From the NCBI RefSeq assembly GCF_004362215.1, contig NZ_SNWR01000001.1, positions 4,942,001 through 5,006,000 on the forward strand: DNA of 64,000 nt. The letters are read 5' to 3'. This DNA comes from Paractinoplanes brasiliensis (GTDB lineage: Bacteria; Actinomycetota; Actinomycetes; Mycobacteriales; Micromonosporaceae). Both the position numbers and the translations under genes were made by a program. Shown here piece after piece: positions 16,368-25,437 of the stretch. The notes under the pieces were generated by a model. It saw only the letters and a list, made by a program, of their open reading frames with translations. It did no database searches and had not been told where the DNA came from. Numbering within the stretch: the first letter of the stretch is position 1; every line of letters begins with the position of its first letter.

Positions 16368-17214
16368 TCCGCTCCAGCAGCGCGCTCGTCGCGGGCGGGT
16401 CGGGCGCTTCGCCGGCGACCGCGACGAGCACCCGCCGGGAACGTCCGGGCAGCGGCGCCACCCGTACGAGCTCGTTGCGGTGTGCCGTCAGCGCGAGCTC
16501 GGGCAGCGTCGTGACTCCCAGATCGCGCGCGACCAGCTGCTGGGCCGCCACGTAGTCGTCGGTGGTGAAGCGGATGTCGGGCGTGAACCCCTCGGCGGCG
16601 CACGCCCGCAGCAACTCGTCGCGGCAGCGCTCACAACCGCCGATCCAGCGCCGGTCACGATGGTCGGCCAGCCGGTCACCGGGCCAGCCGGCGGGCCGCA
16701 CCAGGTAGGTCCGGTCCGCGAACAACTCCTCGGTGCGCAGGCCGGCCACGTCGGGCCCGTCGTCGTGCGTGAAGATCACGGCGACGTCGACCTCGCCGCG
16801 CCGCAGCAGATCGATCGCCTCGGGCGGCTCGGCCTCACGGAACCGCAGGTCGATGCCGGGATGATCGGCGTCGAAGGCGGCCGCCGCGGCGGGCACGAAG
16901 GTGCCGAGGGCCGACGGAAAAGCCGCCAGCCGTACGCGTCCCGCCCGCAGCCCGGAATGCGCCGCCAGCTCCTCCTCGGCGGCGTCGAGCCGGCCCAGGA
17001 TCTCGCCGGCGCGATCGGCCAGCAGGCGCCCCGCCTCGGTCAGCCGGATCCCTCGGCCGACCCGCTGCACCAGCCGGCTGCCCGTCTCGGCCTCGAGCCG
17101 CGCCAGGTGGTGGCTCACCGAGGGCTGGGCGTAGTGCAGCGCCTCGGCCGCGGCGGTGACCGAGCCGTGTTCGGCTACGGCGACGAGCACGCGCAGCCGG
17201 GTGACGTCGAGCAT
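16291..17214 (-). CDS. LysR-family transcriptional regulator
   Basis: A 307-residue LysR regulator. The winged helix-turn-helix occupies residues 1-60 ([20 protein letters not shown], then [12 protein letters not shown]), followed by a substrate-binding-type effector domain. It is divergent from the dehydratase gene at 17298 across an 83-bp gap with LysR-type half sites, so it probably controls that gene; the effector may be the dehydratase substrate (inference). The C-terminal ~25 residues are Pro/Arg-rich and are encoded antisense to the end of miaB. Confidence 0.92.
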   Translation of the reverse strand: MLDVTRLRVLVAVAEHGSVTAAAEALHYAQPSVSHHLARLEAETGSRLVQRVGRGIRLTEAGRLLADRAGEILGRLDAAEEELAAHSGLRAGRVRLAAFPSALGTFVPAAAAAFDADHPGIDLRFREAEPPEAIDLLRRGEVDVAVIFTHDDGPDVAGLRTEELFADRTYLVRPAGWPGDRLADHRDRRWIGGCERCRDELLRACAAEGFTPDIRFTTDDYVAAQQLVARDLGVTTLPELALTAHRNELVRVAPLPGRSRRVLVAVAGEAPDPPATSALLERIRASSPRPPAAGPGHRATAGPARRP

Positions 17215-17235
17215 GACCCCAATCTATCGACGCTG

Positions 17236-17274
17236 TCTATGGGTTGCCCACAGATTCGGCATTGGACCTATGGG
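17236..17274. promoter_or_regulatory. LysR operator candidate
   Basis: TCTATGGG-TTG-CCCACAGA (17236-17254) is an inverted repeat with one mismatch and fits the T-N11-A LysR rule. A further half site CCTATGGG follows at 17267-17274. It is centred in the divergent gap. Confidence 0.55.
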
Positions 17275-17297
17275 TGCGTTCGGCCCACGATCGAGGC

Positions 17298-18239
17298 ATG
17301 GTTTTCTCGTACGCCGATGTGCGCGCCGCCGTTCCGACGGTTTCCCGTCACCTGCCGCCCACCCCGATGTGGTCGTACCCCGTCCTGAACGCCGCCGTAG
17401 GGGCGACCGTGCACGTCAAGCACGAGAACACACAACCGGTCGGCGCCTTCAAGGCCCGCGGCGCCCTCAATCTGCTCGCGTCGTCGCCCGGCCGTGGCAC
17501 GGTCACCTACTCGACCGGCAACCACGCCCAGTCGATGGCGTGGGCCAGTCACCTCTTCGACACCCCGTGCACGGTCGTCATGCCCGCCGGCGCCAATCCG
17601 GGCAAGGTGGCCGCCGTCCGGGCCTGGGGCGCGACCGTGGTCCTGACCGGCGACGTGCTGGCCGACGCGGAGGCCCACGCCGTCGAGCTGGCCCGCGAGA
17701 CCGGTCAGCTGCTGGTGAGCCCGGGCGACACGCCGCAACTGCCGGCCGGCGTGGGCACCCTGTACGTCGAGGTCCTGACCGCCCACCCGGACCTGGACGC
17801 GATCGTCGTGCCGGTCGGCAGCGGCACCGGCGCGGCGGCCGCTGCTGTGGTCGTCGAAGCTCTCGCGCCCCGATGCGAGGTGATCGCCGTACAGTCGTCG
17901 GCCTCACCCGCCGCCCACGACTCCTGGCGTTCCGGTTCGCCGTGCACCCGCCCCAACCGCACCCGCGTCGAGGGCCTGGCCACCGGTCGCGGCTACGACC
18001 TGCCCCAGCAGATCCTCCGCAAGCACCTGACCGACTTCGTGCTGGTGTCCGACGCCCGCATCACCGAGGCCCAGCGCCTGCTTGCGACCTCGGCCCACAC
18101 GCTCGCCGAGGGAGCGGGCGCCGCCGCCCTGGCCGCCCTGCTGGAGTTCCCGGACCGCTTCGCCGGCCGCGAGGTGGCCGTCATCTGCACGGGCGGCAAC
18201 GCCTCCCCTGCCGAGCTGGCCGAACTGGCCGTTCCCTGA
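17298..18239 (+). CDS. Threonine/serine dehydratase-like PLP enzyme
   Basis: A 313-residue fold-type II PLP enzyme. The PLP lysine is Lys52 in G-A-F-K-A-R-G-A, the phosphate loop is G-S-G-T-G-A, and the S-T-G-N-H-A-Q segment is typical of threonine dehydratases, while the regulatory ACT domain is absent. Catabolic threonine/serine dehydratases and hydroxyectoine-utilisation EutB enzymes share this size. No ectoine genes are nearby, so the substrate is left open. ATG 17298 is the first good start after the divergent LysR gene. Confidence 0.88.
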   Translation: MVFSYADVRAAVPTVSRHLPPTPMWSYPVLNAAVGATVHVKHENTQPVGAFKARGALNLLASSPGRGTVTYSTGNHAQSMAWASHLFDTPCTVVMPAGANPGKVAAVRAWGATVVLTGDVLADAEAHAVELARETGQLLVSPGDTPQLPAGVGTLYVEVLTAHPDLDAIVVPVGSGTGAAAAAVVVEALAPRCEVIAVQSSASPAAHDSWRSGSPCTRPNRTRVEGLATGRGYDLPQQILRKHLTDFVLVSDARITEAQRLLATSAHTLAEGAGAAALAALLEFPDRFAGREVAVICTGGNASPAELAELAVP

Positions 18240-18319
18240 CCCGGCAGCACCGCGAAAGGGGCGCTACGGCCCGGACCACGCAGTGAGCCGGGCCCGGAAG
18301 GGGCGGGACATGCGGACCG

Positions 18320-18347
18320 GGGGCCCCTCGGAGGTTTGAGGAGCCCC
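18320..18347. terminator. Terminator hairpin between dehydratase and DUF349 gene
   Basis: GGGGCCCCTC (18320-18329) pairs with GAGGAGCCCC (18338-18347) with one mismatch and an 8-nt loop. It is placed between convergent genes and may act in both directions. Confidence 0.6.
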
Positions 18348-18370
18348 AGGACGCGTACGGGAAATTGGTT

Positions 18371-19579
18371 TCAGGAGGCCTGCTCGGCGAGAGCCAGGAA
18401 CTGCTTCTTCGAGTTGAGCGCCTGCTCGGCTTCCTTGACGCGCTTGGCGTCGCCGGCCGCCTTCGCCCGTTCGAGACGCTGCTCGGCCTCGGCCACCTGC
18501 TCGCGCATCTGCTGGAGCAGCGGGTTGTCCTGCGGGGTGGTCTTGCGCCAGGCCGAGTCCATCGCCACGCGGATGCGTTCCTCGGCGGCCCGCCAGCGAC
18601 GGTCGAGCGAGGCGGCCGACTCACGCGGCACCCGGCCGGCGTCGTGCCACGCGGCCTGGGCGTCACGCAGCTTGTTCTGAGCGCCGCGCGGGTCGGCGTC
18701 CACGTCGAGCGCCTCGATCTCGGCCAGGATCGCCAGTTTCTTGTCGAGGTTGCCCTTGTACTCGGCGTCGCGGGCCGAGAAGACTTCACTGCGGCGGGTG
18801 AAGAACGCGTCCTGAGCGGCCCGGAAACGTTCCCAGAGGCGCTGCTCGGCCTCCTTGGCGGCGCGCGGCGCGGCCTTCCACTCGGCCATCAGCTCCTTGA
18901 GCCGGTTGGCCGTGGCCGACCACTCGGTCGAGTCGGACAGGCTCTCGGCCTCGGCGACCAGTTCTTCCTTGGCCGTCTGGGCCTGCTTGCGCTGGCCGTC
19001 GAGGGTGGCGAAGTGGGCGCCGCGGCGGCGGGTGAAGCCGTCACGCGCCGTCGCGAACCGCTTCCACAGCTCGCCGTCGGTCTTCTTGTCGACGCCGCGG
19101 ATCGTCTTCCACTCGTCGAGGATCTCTTTGAGCCGGTCGCCGGCCGACTTCCAGCCGGTGGACTCGGCGGCGATCTTCTCCGCCTCTTCCACCAGGGCCG
19201 TCTTGCGGGCGACAGCCTCGATCCGGGCCGTCTCGCGGGCCGCACGTGCCTCGCCGGCCTTCTCCTCGGCCAGCGCGGCCAGGCGGTCGAGCCGGTTGGC
19301 GAGCCCGTCGATGTCGCCCACCACGTGCGCCTCGTCAAGCTGCTGGCGCAGGCGCTTGACACTGGTCAGCGAATGCGACGCGTCGGCCGCGCCGGACTTG
19401 AGGCGTGCCTCGACGAGCTCGACCTCGGTCACGAGGTCGGCGAAGCGCCGCGCGAAGTGGGCCAGCCCTTCCTCGGGGGTGCCCGCCTGCCAGGAGCCGA
19501 CCACCCGGTCGCCCTCAGCGGTCTTCACGTACACGGTGCCGTCGGCATCCACGCGCCCGAAGGCCGTCCAGTCGTTCAT
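18371..19579 (-). CDS. DUF349 repeat protein
   Basis: A 402-residue, highly charged, all-helical protein built of about four DUF349 repeats (each ~75 residues; visible landmarks include 'LKEILDEWKTIRGVDKKTDG' and 'LKELMAEWKAAPRAAKEAEQ'). The function is not established in actinobacteria. ATG 19579 follows GAGGA and gives the conserved N-terminus NDWTAFGRVDADGTVYVKT; the upstream 19 codons are not conserved in style. Its placement between miaB and miaA matches Rv2731 in M. tuberculosis (from recall). Confidence 0.9.
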   Translation of the reverse strand: MNDWTAFGRVDADGTVYVKTAEGDRVVGSWQAGTPEEGLAHFARRFADLVTEVELVEARLKSGAADASHSLTSVKRLRQQLDEAHVVGDIDGLANRLDRLAALAEEKAGEARAARETARIEAVARKTALVEEAEKIAAESTGWKSAGDRLKEILDEWKTIRGVDKKTDGELWKRFATARDGFTRRRGAHFATLDGQRKQAQTAKEELVAEAESLSDSTEWSATANRLKELMAEWKAAPRAAKEAEQRLWERFRAAQDAFFTRRSEVFSARDAEYKGNLDKKLAILAEIEALDVDADPRGAQNKLRDAQAAWHDAGRVPRESAASLDRRWRAAEERIRVAMDSAWRKTTPQDNPLLQQMREQVAEAEQRLERAKAAGDAKRVKEAEQALNSKKQFLALAEQAS

Positions 19580-19757
19580 GACCCATCCTCGTCTTCCCGG
19601 CATCACCGATCTCACCGGATCGGTGACCACCGCCACAGCGCAGTCGAACGCCTAGCTTCTCTACGGCATTCTTTCTCGCGCATTGTCACAGGTCCAACCC
19701 GGTTACGGGGAAGCGCCCGCGGATGACCGTGGCCAAACCTTGTCCTACCGTTGCTCC

Positions 19758-20669
19758 GTGCCGTTCGCAGGAGCTCCGCGCGTGATCACTGTCGTCGGGC
19801 CGACGGCGGCGGGCAAGTCCGCTCTCAGCCTCGCCCTCGCCCACGAGCTGGGCGGGGAGGTGGTCAACGCCGACTCCATGCAGCTGTACCGCGGCATGGA
19901 CATCGGCACCGCGAAACTCAGCCCGTCCGAGCGTGAGGGCGTCCCGCACCACCTGCTCGACATCTGGGACGTCACGTTTCCCGCGGCCGTCGCCGAATAT
20001 CAGGGCCTGGCCCGTGCGGCGATCGACGACATCCACGCCCGGGGGCGGGTTCCGCTGCTGGTGGGCGGGTCCGGTCTCTATGTGCGGGCCGTTCTCGAGG
20101 AGTTCGACTTCCCCGGCACCGACCCGCAGATCCGGGCGCGGCTGGAGGAGGAGCTGGCCCACGCCGGGCCTTCCTCCCTGCACGATCGTCTACGTTCCCG
20201 TGATCCGGTGGCGGCGGAGAAAATTCTTCCCTCGAACGGGCGACGGATCGTGCGGGCGCTCGAGGTGATCGAACTGACCGGGCTGCCGTTCACCGCGGCC
20301 CTGCCGTCGCCCACGCCGCATTACCCGTCGGTTCAGATCGGGGTCGATCGCGAGGTGGCGGAACTGGACGAGCGGATCGCGCTGCGGGTCGACCTGATGT
20401 GGGCGGCCGGGCTGCTCGACGAGGTGCGCTCGCTCATCCCGTACGGGCTCAGGGACGGCCGTACGGCGTCGCGCGCGCTCGGTTATCAGCAGGCGCTCGC
20501 CGAGATCGACGGCCGAGCCACGGAGGAAGAGGCCAAGGCCGACACCGTACGGGGGACTCGCCGTTTCGTGCGGCGGCAGCGCTCGTGGTTCCGGCGGGAC
20601 CCGTCGATCACCTGGCTCGACGGCGCCGCTCCGACGCTGTTGGCGGATGCGCTCGCGCTTACGGAATGA
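19758..20669 (+). CDS. miaA: tRNA dimethylallyltransferase MiaA
   Basis: A 303-residue MiaA with P-loop G-P-T-A-A-G-K-S near residues 14-21, the D-S-M-Q-L-Y-R-G motif that contacts the target adenine, and the conserved R-x-R-R-F-V-R-R-Q-R-S-W-F-R segment near the end. It prenylates A37 of tRNAs reading UNN codons, supplying the substrate of MiaB. GTG 19758 gives the family N-terminus (RVITVVGPTAAG). It overlaps nothing upstream; dapF begins 7 bp after its stop, so the two are probably co-transcribed. Confidence 0.95.
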   Translation: MPFAGAPRVITVVGPTAAGKSALSLALAHELGGEVVNADSMQLYRGMDIGTAKLSPSEREGVPHHLLDIWDVTFPAAVAEYQGLARAAIDDIHARGRVPLLVGGSGLYVRAVLEEFDFPGTDPQIRARLEEELAHAGPSSLHDRLRSRDPVAAEKILPSNGRRIVRALEVIELTGLPFTAALPSPTPHYPSVQIGVDREVAELDERIALRVDLMWAAGLLDEVRSLIPYGLRDGRTASRALGYQQALAEIDGRATEEEAKADTVRGTRRFVRRQRSWFRRDPSITWLDGAAPTLLADALALTE

Positions 20670-20676
20670 TGGCGGC

Positions 20677-21507
20677 GTGCATTTCACCAAGGGCCACGGC
20701 ACCGGCAACGACTTTGTGATCATCGAGGACGCCGACGGCGAGCTCGACCTGACCGCGGCGCAGGTCGCTGACCTGTGTCATCGGCGGTTCGGCATCGGGG
20801 CCGACGGTGTGCTGCGGGTGGTGCGCGCCGCCAAGGACCAGGCCGGGGCGGGCATGGCCGGCGAGGCCGAGTGGTTCATGGACTATCGCAACAGCGACGG
20901 CTCGATCGCCGAGATGTGCGGCAACGGGGTGCGGGTCTTCACGCGCTACCTGCTGGCGGCCGGCCTTGCCGCTTCGGGCGATTCCGGCATTCCGGTCGCG
21001 ACGCGTGCCGGCGTCGTGCTGGCGGTGGCCGAGGGCGACCAGATCCGGGTGCACATGAGAAGCCCCCGGGTGTACGCGGCCGGCACCGCGACCACCGGTC
21101 CGCTGACGTTCCCGGGCGTGGCCGTCGACTGCGGCAACCCGCACCTGGTCTGCGGCCTGCACGACGGCCTGGCGCTGTCCTCGCTCGACCTGCACATGCC
21201 CCCCGGCTTCGACAAGGGGCTGTTCCCGCACGGGGTCAACATCGAGTTCGTCGTCCCCGCCGCGCCGCTGCCCGAGACGGATCTGCATGTCGAGATGCGC
21301 GTGTACGAGCGTGGCTCGGGCGAGACGCTGTCGTGCGGCTCGGGCGCGCTGGCCGTCGGCGCGGTCGCCCTGCGGGACGCCGGGCTCGCCATGGGCACGG
21401 TCGCGGTCGACCTGCCCGGCGGCCGGTTGACGGTGACCCACGACGAGGAAGACCGCTGGTGGCTGACGGGTCCGGCGGTGCTGGTCGCCTCGGGTGAGCT
21501 GATCTGA
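20677..21507 (+). CDS. dapF: Diaminopimelate epimerase
   Basis: A 276-residue PLP-independent epimerase that converts LL- to meso-diaminopimelate for lysine and peptidoglycan synthesis. The two catalytic cysteines are Cys81 (M-C-G-N-G-V-R) and Cys220 (S-C-G-S-G-A), and the start F-T-K-G-H-G-T-G-N-D-F is diagnostic. GTG 20677 is 7 bp after miaA; the stop overlaps the next gene (TGATG), indicating a miaA-dapF-glpQ operon. Confidence 0.96.
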   Translation: MHFTKGHGTGNDFVIIEDADGELDLTAAQVADLCHRRFGIGADGVLRVVRAAKDQAGAGMAGEAEWFMDYRNSDGSIAEMCGNGVRVFTRYLLAAGLAASGDSGIPVATRAGVVLAVAEGDQIRVHMRSPRVYAAGTATTGPLTFPGVAVDCGNPHLVCGLHDGLALSSLDLHMPPGFDKGLFPHGVNIEFVVPAAPLPETDLHVEMRVYERGSGETLSCGSGALAVGAVALRDAGLAMGTVAVDLPGGRLTVTHDEEDRWWLTGPAVLVASGELI

Positions 21508-22220
21508 TGCACATCGTGGCGCACCGGGGCTATTCGGCCCTCGCCCCGGAGAACACGCTGCCCGCCTTCGCCGCGGCAGTCCTCGGCGGCGCGACGCTGA
21601 TCGAGTTCGACGTGCGCACCACCGCCGACGACGTCCCCGTGGTCATCCACGACCGCACGCTCGATCGCACCACCTCGGGCTCGGGGCACGTCTGGGATCT
21701 CCCGTACTCGGAGGTGGCGGCGGCCGACGCGGGCTCGTGGTTCTCACCCGCCTACGCCGGGACGCGCGTGCCCACCCTCGCCGCCGTGCTGGAGCTGCTG
21801 GCCGACGCGTCGCTGCTCCTGGAGATCAAACCACCGGCCACGCTGCCGCAGGTCAAGACCATCGTCTCGCTGCTCGATCAGTACGGGCTGCGGGAGCGGA
21901 CGATCGTGCAGAGCTTCGACCCTCAGATCGTGCGGCTGGTTCGCGAGGTCGACCCCTCCGTACGCCGGGGACTGCTGCGGCTGCGCTTCGAGGCGGACAC
22001 CCTCGACCTGGCCGACGAGCTCGACGTGGTCTGCCTCAACCCGTCGACGGCCGACGTGCTGGGCGACCCCGGGACGGTGACGGCGCTGGTCGCGCGGGGG
22101 ATCGACGTGATGCCGTGGACGGCCAACGACATCGCCGAGTGGGGGCCGCTGATTCGCGGTGGCGTCGCGGGCCTGATCACCGACCGCGTGGCGGAGCTCA
22201 CGGGCTGGTTGGCGCACTGA
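21507..22220 (+). CDS. Glycerophosphodiester phosphodiesterase
   Basis: A 237-residue GDPD/GlpQ-family TIM barrel. The catalytic H-R-G (residues 5-7) and A-P-E-N-T segment at the start, E-F-D-V (31-34) and H-D-R-T-L-D-R-T-T-S-G form the metal site, and L-E-I-K lies mid-barrel. There is no signal peptide, so it is probably cytoplasmic, hydrolysing glycerophosphodiesters from lipid turnover to glycerol-3-phosphate and an alcohol. It is translationally coupled to dapF (TGATG overlap). A hairpin follows directly. Confidence 0.92.
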   Translation: MHIVAHRGYSALAPENTLPAFAAAVLGGATLIEFDVRTTADDVPVVIHDRTLDRTTSGSGHVWDLPYSEVAAADAGSWFSPAYAGTRVPTLAAVLELLADASLLLEIKPPATLPQVKTIVSLLDQYGLRERTIVQSFDPQIVRLVREVDPSVRRGLLRLRFEADTLDLADELDVVCLNPSTADVLGDPGTVTALVARGIDVMPWTANDIAEWGPLIRGGVAGLITDRVAELTGWLAH

Positions 22221-22222
22221 TC

Positions 22223-22255
22223 GCGGCGGCCCTGGTCGGTGACCAGAGCCGCCGC
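22223..22255. terminator. Bidirectional terminator between glpQ-like gene and malic enzyme
   Basis: GCGGCGGC-C-CTGGTC (22223-22237) pairs with GACCAG-A-GCCGCCGC (22241-22255), 14 pairs with one internal mismatch and a GGT loop, filling the 40-bp convergent gap. Confidence 0.8.
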
Positions 22256-22260
22256 AACGC

Positions 22261-23721
22261 TCAGAAGGTTTCTTCCGGGGCCCCGTCGAGCTCGGCCTCC
22301 GGCAGCGCGGCGGCGTTGTGCGGCGCCGCCGGGCCCTTGACGGCGGCGCGGATGGCCGCGGCGACCGCCGGGGTGACCTTGGGGTCGAAGACGCTCGGGA
22401 TGATGACCGTTGGGTTGATCTTGTCTTCGCCCACCACGTCGGCGATCGCGCGGGCGGCGGCCAGCGCCATCTCCTCGGTGAACTCCTTGGCGCTGACGTC
22501 GAGCATGCCGCGGAAGACGCCCGGGAAGGCCAGCACGTTGTTGATCTGGTTGGGCTGGTCGGAGCGGCCGGTGGCGACCACCGCCGCGTGCTGCCGGGCG
22601 GCCCGCGGGTCGACCTCGGGGTCGGGGTTGGCCAGCGCGAACACGATCGACCTGTCGGCCATCCGGGCGATGTCGTCGCCGCTCAGCAGGTTGGGCGCGC
22701 TCACGCCGATGAACACGTCGGCGCCCACGATCGCGCCGGGCAGGTCACCGGAGTAGTTGTCCTTGTTGGTGTGGTCGGCCAGCCACTGCCACGTCTCCGA
22801 CATGTCCGCCATGCCGCGGTGCAGAGCGCCCTTGCGGTCGTACGCGATGATGTCGCCCACGCCCTGGCGCAGCAGCAGCTTCATGATCGCCGTGCCGGCG
22901 GCGCCCGCGCCCGACACCACGACGCGTACGTCCTCGAGCCGCTTGCCGACCACCCGCAGCGCGTTGGTCAGCGCCGCCAGCACGCAGATCGCCGTTCCGT
23001 GCTGATCGTCATGGAAGACCGGAATGTCCAGCTGCTCGCGCAGCCGGGCCTCGATCTCGAAACAGCGCGGCGCGGCGATGTCCTCGAGGTTGATTCCCCC
23101 GTACGCGGGAGCGATCGCCTTCACGATGCGCACGATCTCGTCGGTGTCCTGCGTGTCGAGCACGACCGGCCACGCGTCCACGCCGCCGAACCGCTTGAAC
23201 AGCGCCGCCTTGCCCTCCATGACCGGCATCGCCGCGGCCGGCCCGATGTTGCCCAGCCCCAGCACGGCCGAGCCGTCGCTGACCACGGCCACGGTGTTGC
23301 GCTTGATCGTCAGACGGCGGGCGTCGGCCGGGTTCTCCGCGATCGCCATGCACACACGGGCCACCCCCGGCGTGTACGCGCGGGAGAGCTCGTCACGGGT
23401 GCGCAGCGCTACCTTCGACTGCACCTCGATCTTGCCGCCGAGGTGCAGCAGGAACGTGCGGTCGGAAACCTTGCGGACGTCGACGCCGTCCTGTTCCTCG
23501 AGCTGCTTGACGACCTGGTCGGCGTGGCTGGAGTCGGCGGTGTCGCAGGTGAGGTCCACGAGGACGCGAGTGGGGTCGGAGTCCACCACGTCGAGCGCCG
23601 TCACGATGGCGCCGGCCTCGCCGACACAGGTGGTGAGACGACCGATGGACGAGGCGTCCGCGGTCACTGCTATCCGGATCGTGATCGAGAATCCTGCGCT
23701 CGGCAGGCGGGTCGTCACCAC
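22261..23721 (-). CDS. NAD(P)-dependent malic enzyme with N-terminal ACT-like domain
   Basis: A 486-residue malic enzyme converting malate to pyruvate and CO2. Residues ~8-85 form an ACT-like regulatory domain (FSITIRIAVTADASSIGRL). The catalytic core has S-R-A-Y-T-P-G-V-A-R-V-C, E-D-I-A-A-P-R-C-F-E-I-E and F-H-D-D-Q-H-G-T-A, and the Rossmann motif G-A-G-A-A-G-T-A. GTG 23721 (or the adjacent GTG 23718) is chosen because GGAGGG lies 7-10 bp upstream; the ATG at 23787 would place this ribosome site inside the gene. Convergent with the phosphodiesterase gene, with a terminator between them. Confidence 0.92.
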   Translation of the reverse strand: MVTTRLPSAGFSITIRIAVTADASSIGRLTTCVGEAGAIVTALDVVDSDPTRVLVDLTCDTADSSHADQVVKQLEEQDGVDVRKVSDRTFLLHLGGKIEVQSKVALRTRDELSRAYTPGVARVCMAIAENPADARRLTIKRNTVAVVSDGSAVLGLGNIGPAAAMPVMEGKAALFKRFGGVDAWPVVLDTQDTDEIVRIVKAIAPAYGGINLEDIAAPRCFEIEARLREQLDIPVFHDDQHGTAICVLAALTNALRVVGKRLEDVRVVVSGAGAAGTAIMKLLLRQGVGDIIAYDRKGALHRGMADMSETWQWLADHTNKDNYSGDLPGAIVGADVFIGVSAPNLLSGDDIARMADRSIVFALANPDPEVDPRAARQHAAVVATGRSDQPNQINNVLAFPGVFRGMLDVSAKEFTEEMALAAARAIADVVGEDKINPTVIIPSVFDPKVTPAVAAAIRAAVKGPAAPHNAAALPEAELDGAPEETF

Positions 23722-23914
23722 GGTGTTCCCTCCGACATTGGTGGGTGCGTCACCGTAATCTTGCCCCTGCGGAATATCGGATTCCATCCGGGTGGTTGTA
23801 CCTGTCCCAAGGCAGGTCCGCCGCCCTCAACCGGATTCACACAACGCCCCATCAAACGCCCGGCCACGTTATGTGGATGCGCCGAACACGCTGACGTGCC
23901 ACGATCGGGGCCGA

Positions 23915-23920
23915 GGAGGT
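23915..23920 (+). promoter_or_regulatory. Ribosome-binding site fixing the TTG start of hflX
   Basis: GGAGGT lies 6 bp before TTG 23927, a near-perfect Shine-Dalgarno. It is the reason for preferring TTG over upstream in-frame codons, whose translation is unlike HflX. Confidence 0.8.
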
Positions 23921-23926
23921 CACCTT

Positions 23927-25345
23927 TTGCGAAACACTTACCAGGCACCCGTACTAGAACTTGACGAACCGGACGTGACGTCCGGCGACCTCGAGCTCGA
24001 GGAGCGGCATTCGCTGCGGCGGGTCGCCGGTCTTTCCACCGAGCTCACCGACATCACCGAGGTCGAGTATCGGCAGCTGCGGCTCGAGCGGGTCGTTCTG
24101 GTCGGCGTCTGGACCGAGGGCAGCGTCTCCGACGCTGACAACTCGCTGACCGAGCTGGCCGCGCTGGCTGAGACCGCCGGTTCCCAGGTCCTCGAGGGCC
24201 TGATCCAGCGCCGCTCCCGTCCCGACACGGCCACCTTCATCGGCCGGGGCAAGGTCGACGAGCTGCGCGACGCGGTCGTCGCCACCGGCGCCGACACGGT
24301 CATCTGCGACGGCGAGCTCTCCCCGAGCCAGCTGCGCAACCTCGAGCAGCAGGTCAAGGTCAAGGTCGTCGACCGTACGGCGCTGATCCTCGACATCTTC
24401 GCCCAGCACGCGAAGAGCAAAGAGGGTAAGGCCCAGGTCGAGCTGGCCCAGCTGCAATACCTGCTCCCACGCCTGCGCGGCTGGGGTGAGTCGCTGTCCC
24501 GCCAGGGCGGTGGCGCCGGTGGCGGCTCGGGCGGTGGCGGCGTCGGGACCCGTGGTCCCGGTGAGACCAAGCTCGAGACGGACCGCCGCCGCATCAACCA
24601 GCGCATCGCGAAGCTGCGCCGTGAGATCAAGGCCATGCGGACCGTACGGCAGACCAAGCGCTCGCGACGGGCCACCAGCGGCACGCCGGCCGTGGCGATC
24701 GCCGGCTACACCAACGCCGGCAAGTCCAGCCTGCTCAACCGTCTGACCCAGGCCGGTGTGCTGGTCGAGGACGCCTTGTTCGCGACTCTCGACCCGACCA
24801 CCCGGCGCACCGCGGCCGAGGACGGGCGCGTCTACACGCTGTCGGACACGGTGGGTTTCGTACGCCACCTGCCGCACCAGATCGTGGAGGCGTTCCGCTC
24901 CACGCTCGAGGAGGTCTCGTTCGCCGACCTGGTCGTGCACGTCGTCGACGGCGCCCACCCCGACCCCGAGGGTCAGGTCAGTGCCGTACGCGAGGTGCTG
25001 GCCGAGGTGAACGCCGACAGCATCCCCGAGCTTCTGGTGATCAACAAGGTGGACGCCGCCGACGAGGAGACTCTGCTGCGGCTCAAGCGCACGTGGCCCG
25101 ACGCCGTCTTCGTGTCGGCGCGGTCGGGTCAGGGCATCGCCGACCTGCATCAGGCGATCGCGGCCAAGTTGCCCCGGCCGCCCGTCGACATGCGCCTTTT
25201 GCTGCCCTATGACCGTGGTGATCTGGTCGCCCGGATTCATCGAACCGGTCAGGTGCTGCAGACCCGCCATTTGGAGGAAGGCACCGAGTTGCGGGTGCTC
25301 GTCGACGAGCGGCTCGCGAGCGATCTGGAGTCGTTCCGCAACTGA
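23927..25345 (+). CDS. hflX: Ribosome-associated GTPase HflX
   Basis: A 472-residue HflX, a translational GTPase-like protein that binds the 50S subunit and splits or rescues stalled ribosomes. The N-terminal HflX domain includes E-R-V-V-L-V-G-V and the glycine-rich linker near residues 195-210 (GAGGGSGGGGVGTRGPGETK). The G domain has G1 G-Y-T-N-A-G-K-S-S-L, G3 D-T-V-G-F and G4 N-K-V-D. The TTG start at 23927 is set by GGAGGT. It is divergent from the malic enzyme across ~205 bp. In M. tuberculosis, hflX (Rv2725c) also sits near lexA and dapF. Confidence 0.94.
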   Translation: MRNTYQAPVLELDEPDVTSGDLELEERHSLRRVAGLSTELTDITEVEYRQLRLERVVLVGVWTEGSVSDADNSLTELAALAETAGSQVLEGLIQRRSRPDTATFIGRGKVDELRDAVVATGADTVICDGELSPSQLRNLEQQVKVKVVDRTALILDIFAQHAKSKEGKAQVELAQLQYLLPRLRGWGESLSRQGGGAGGGSGGGGVGTRGPGETKLETDRRRINQRIAKLRREIKAMRTVRQTKRSRRATSGTPAVAIAGYTNAGKSSLLNRLTQAGVLVEDALFATLDPTTRRTAAEDGRVYTLSDTVGFVRHLPHQIVEAFRSTLEEVSFADLVVHVVDGAHPDPEGQVSAVREVLAEVNADSIPELLVINKVDAADEETLLRLKRTWPDAVFVSARSGQGIADLHQAIAAKLPRPPVDMRLLLPYDRGDLVARIHRTGQVLQTRHLEEGTELRVLVDERLASDLESFRN

Positions 25346-25437
25346 GCGTTTCTCGCGACACGACCAGCTGGGCCGGGGTGAGCTGGGTTGATTAACGCGT
25401 AACACCGGCACGCGACGCCGCATGCGACACTGATCGG

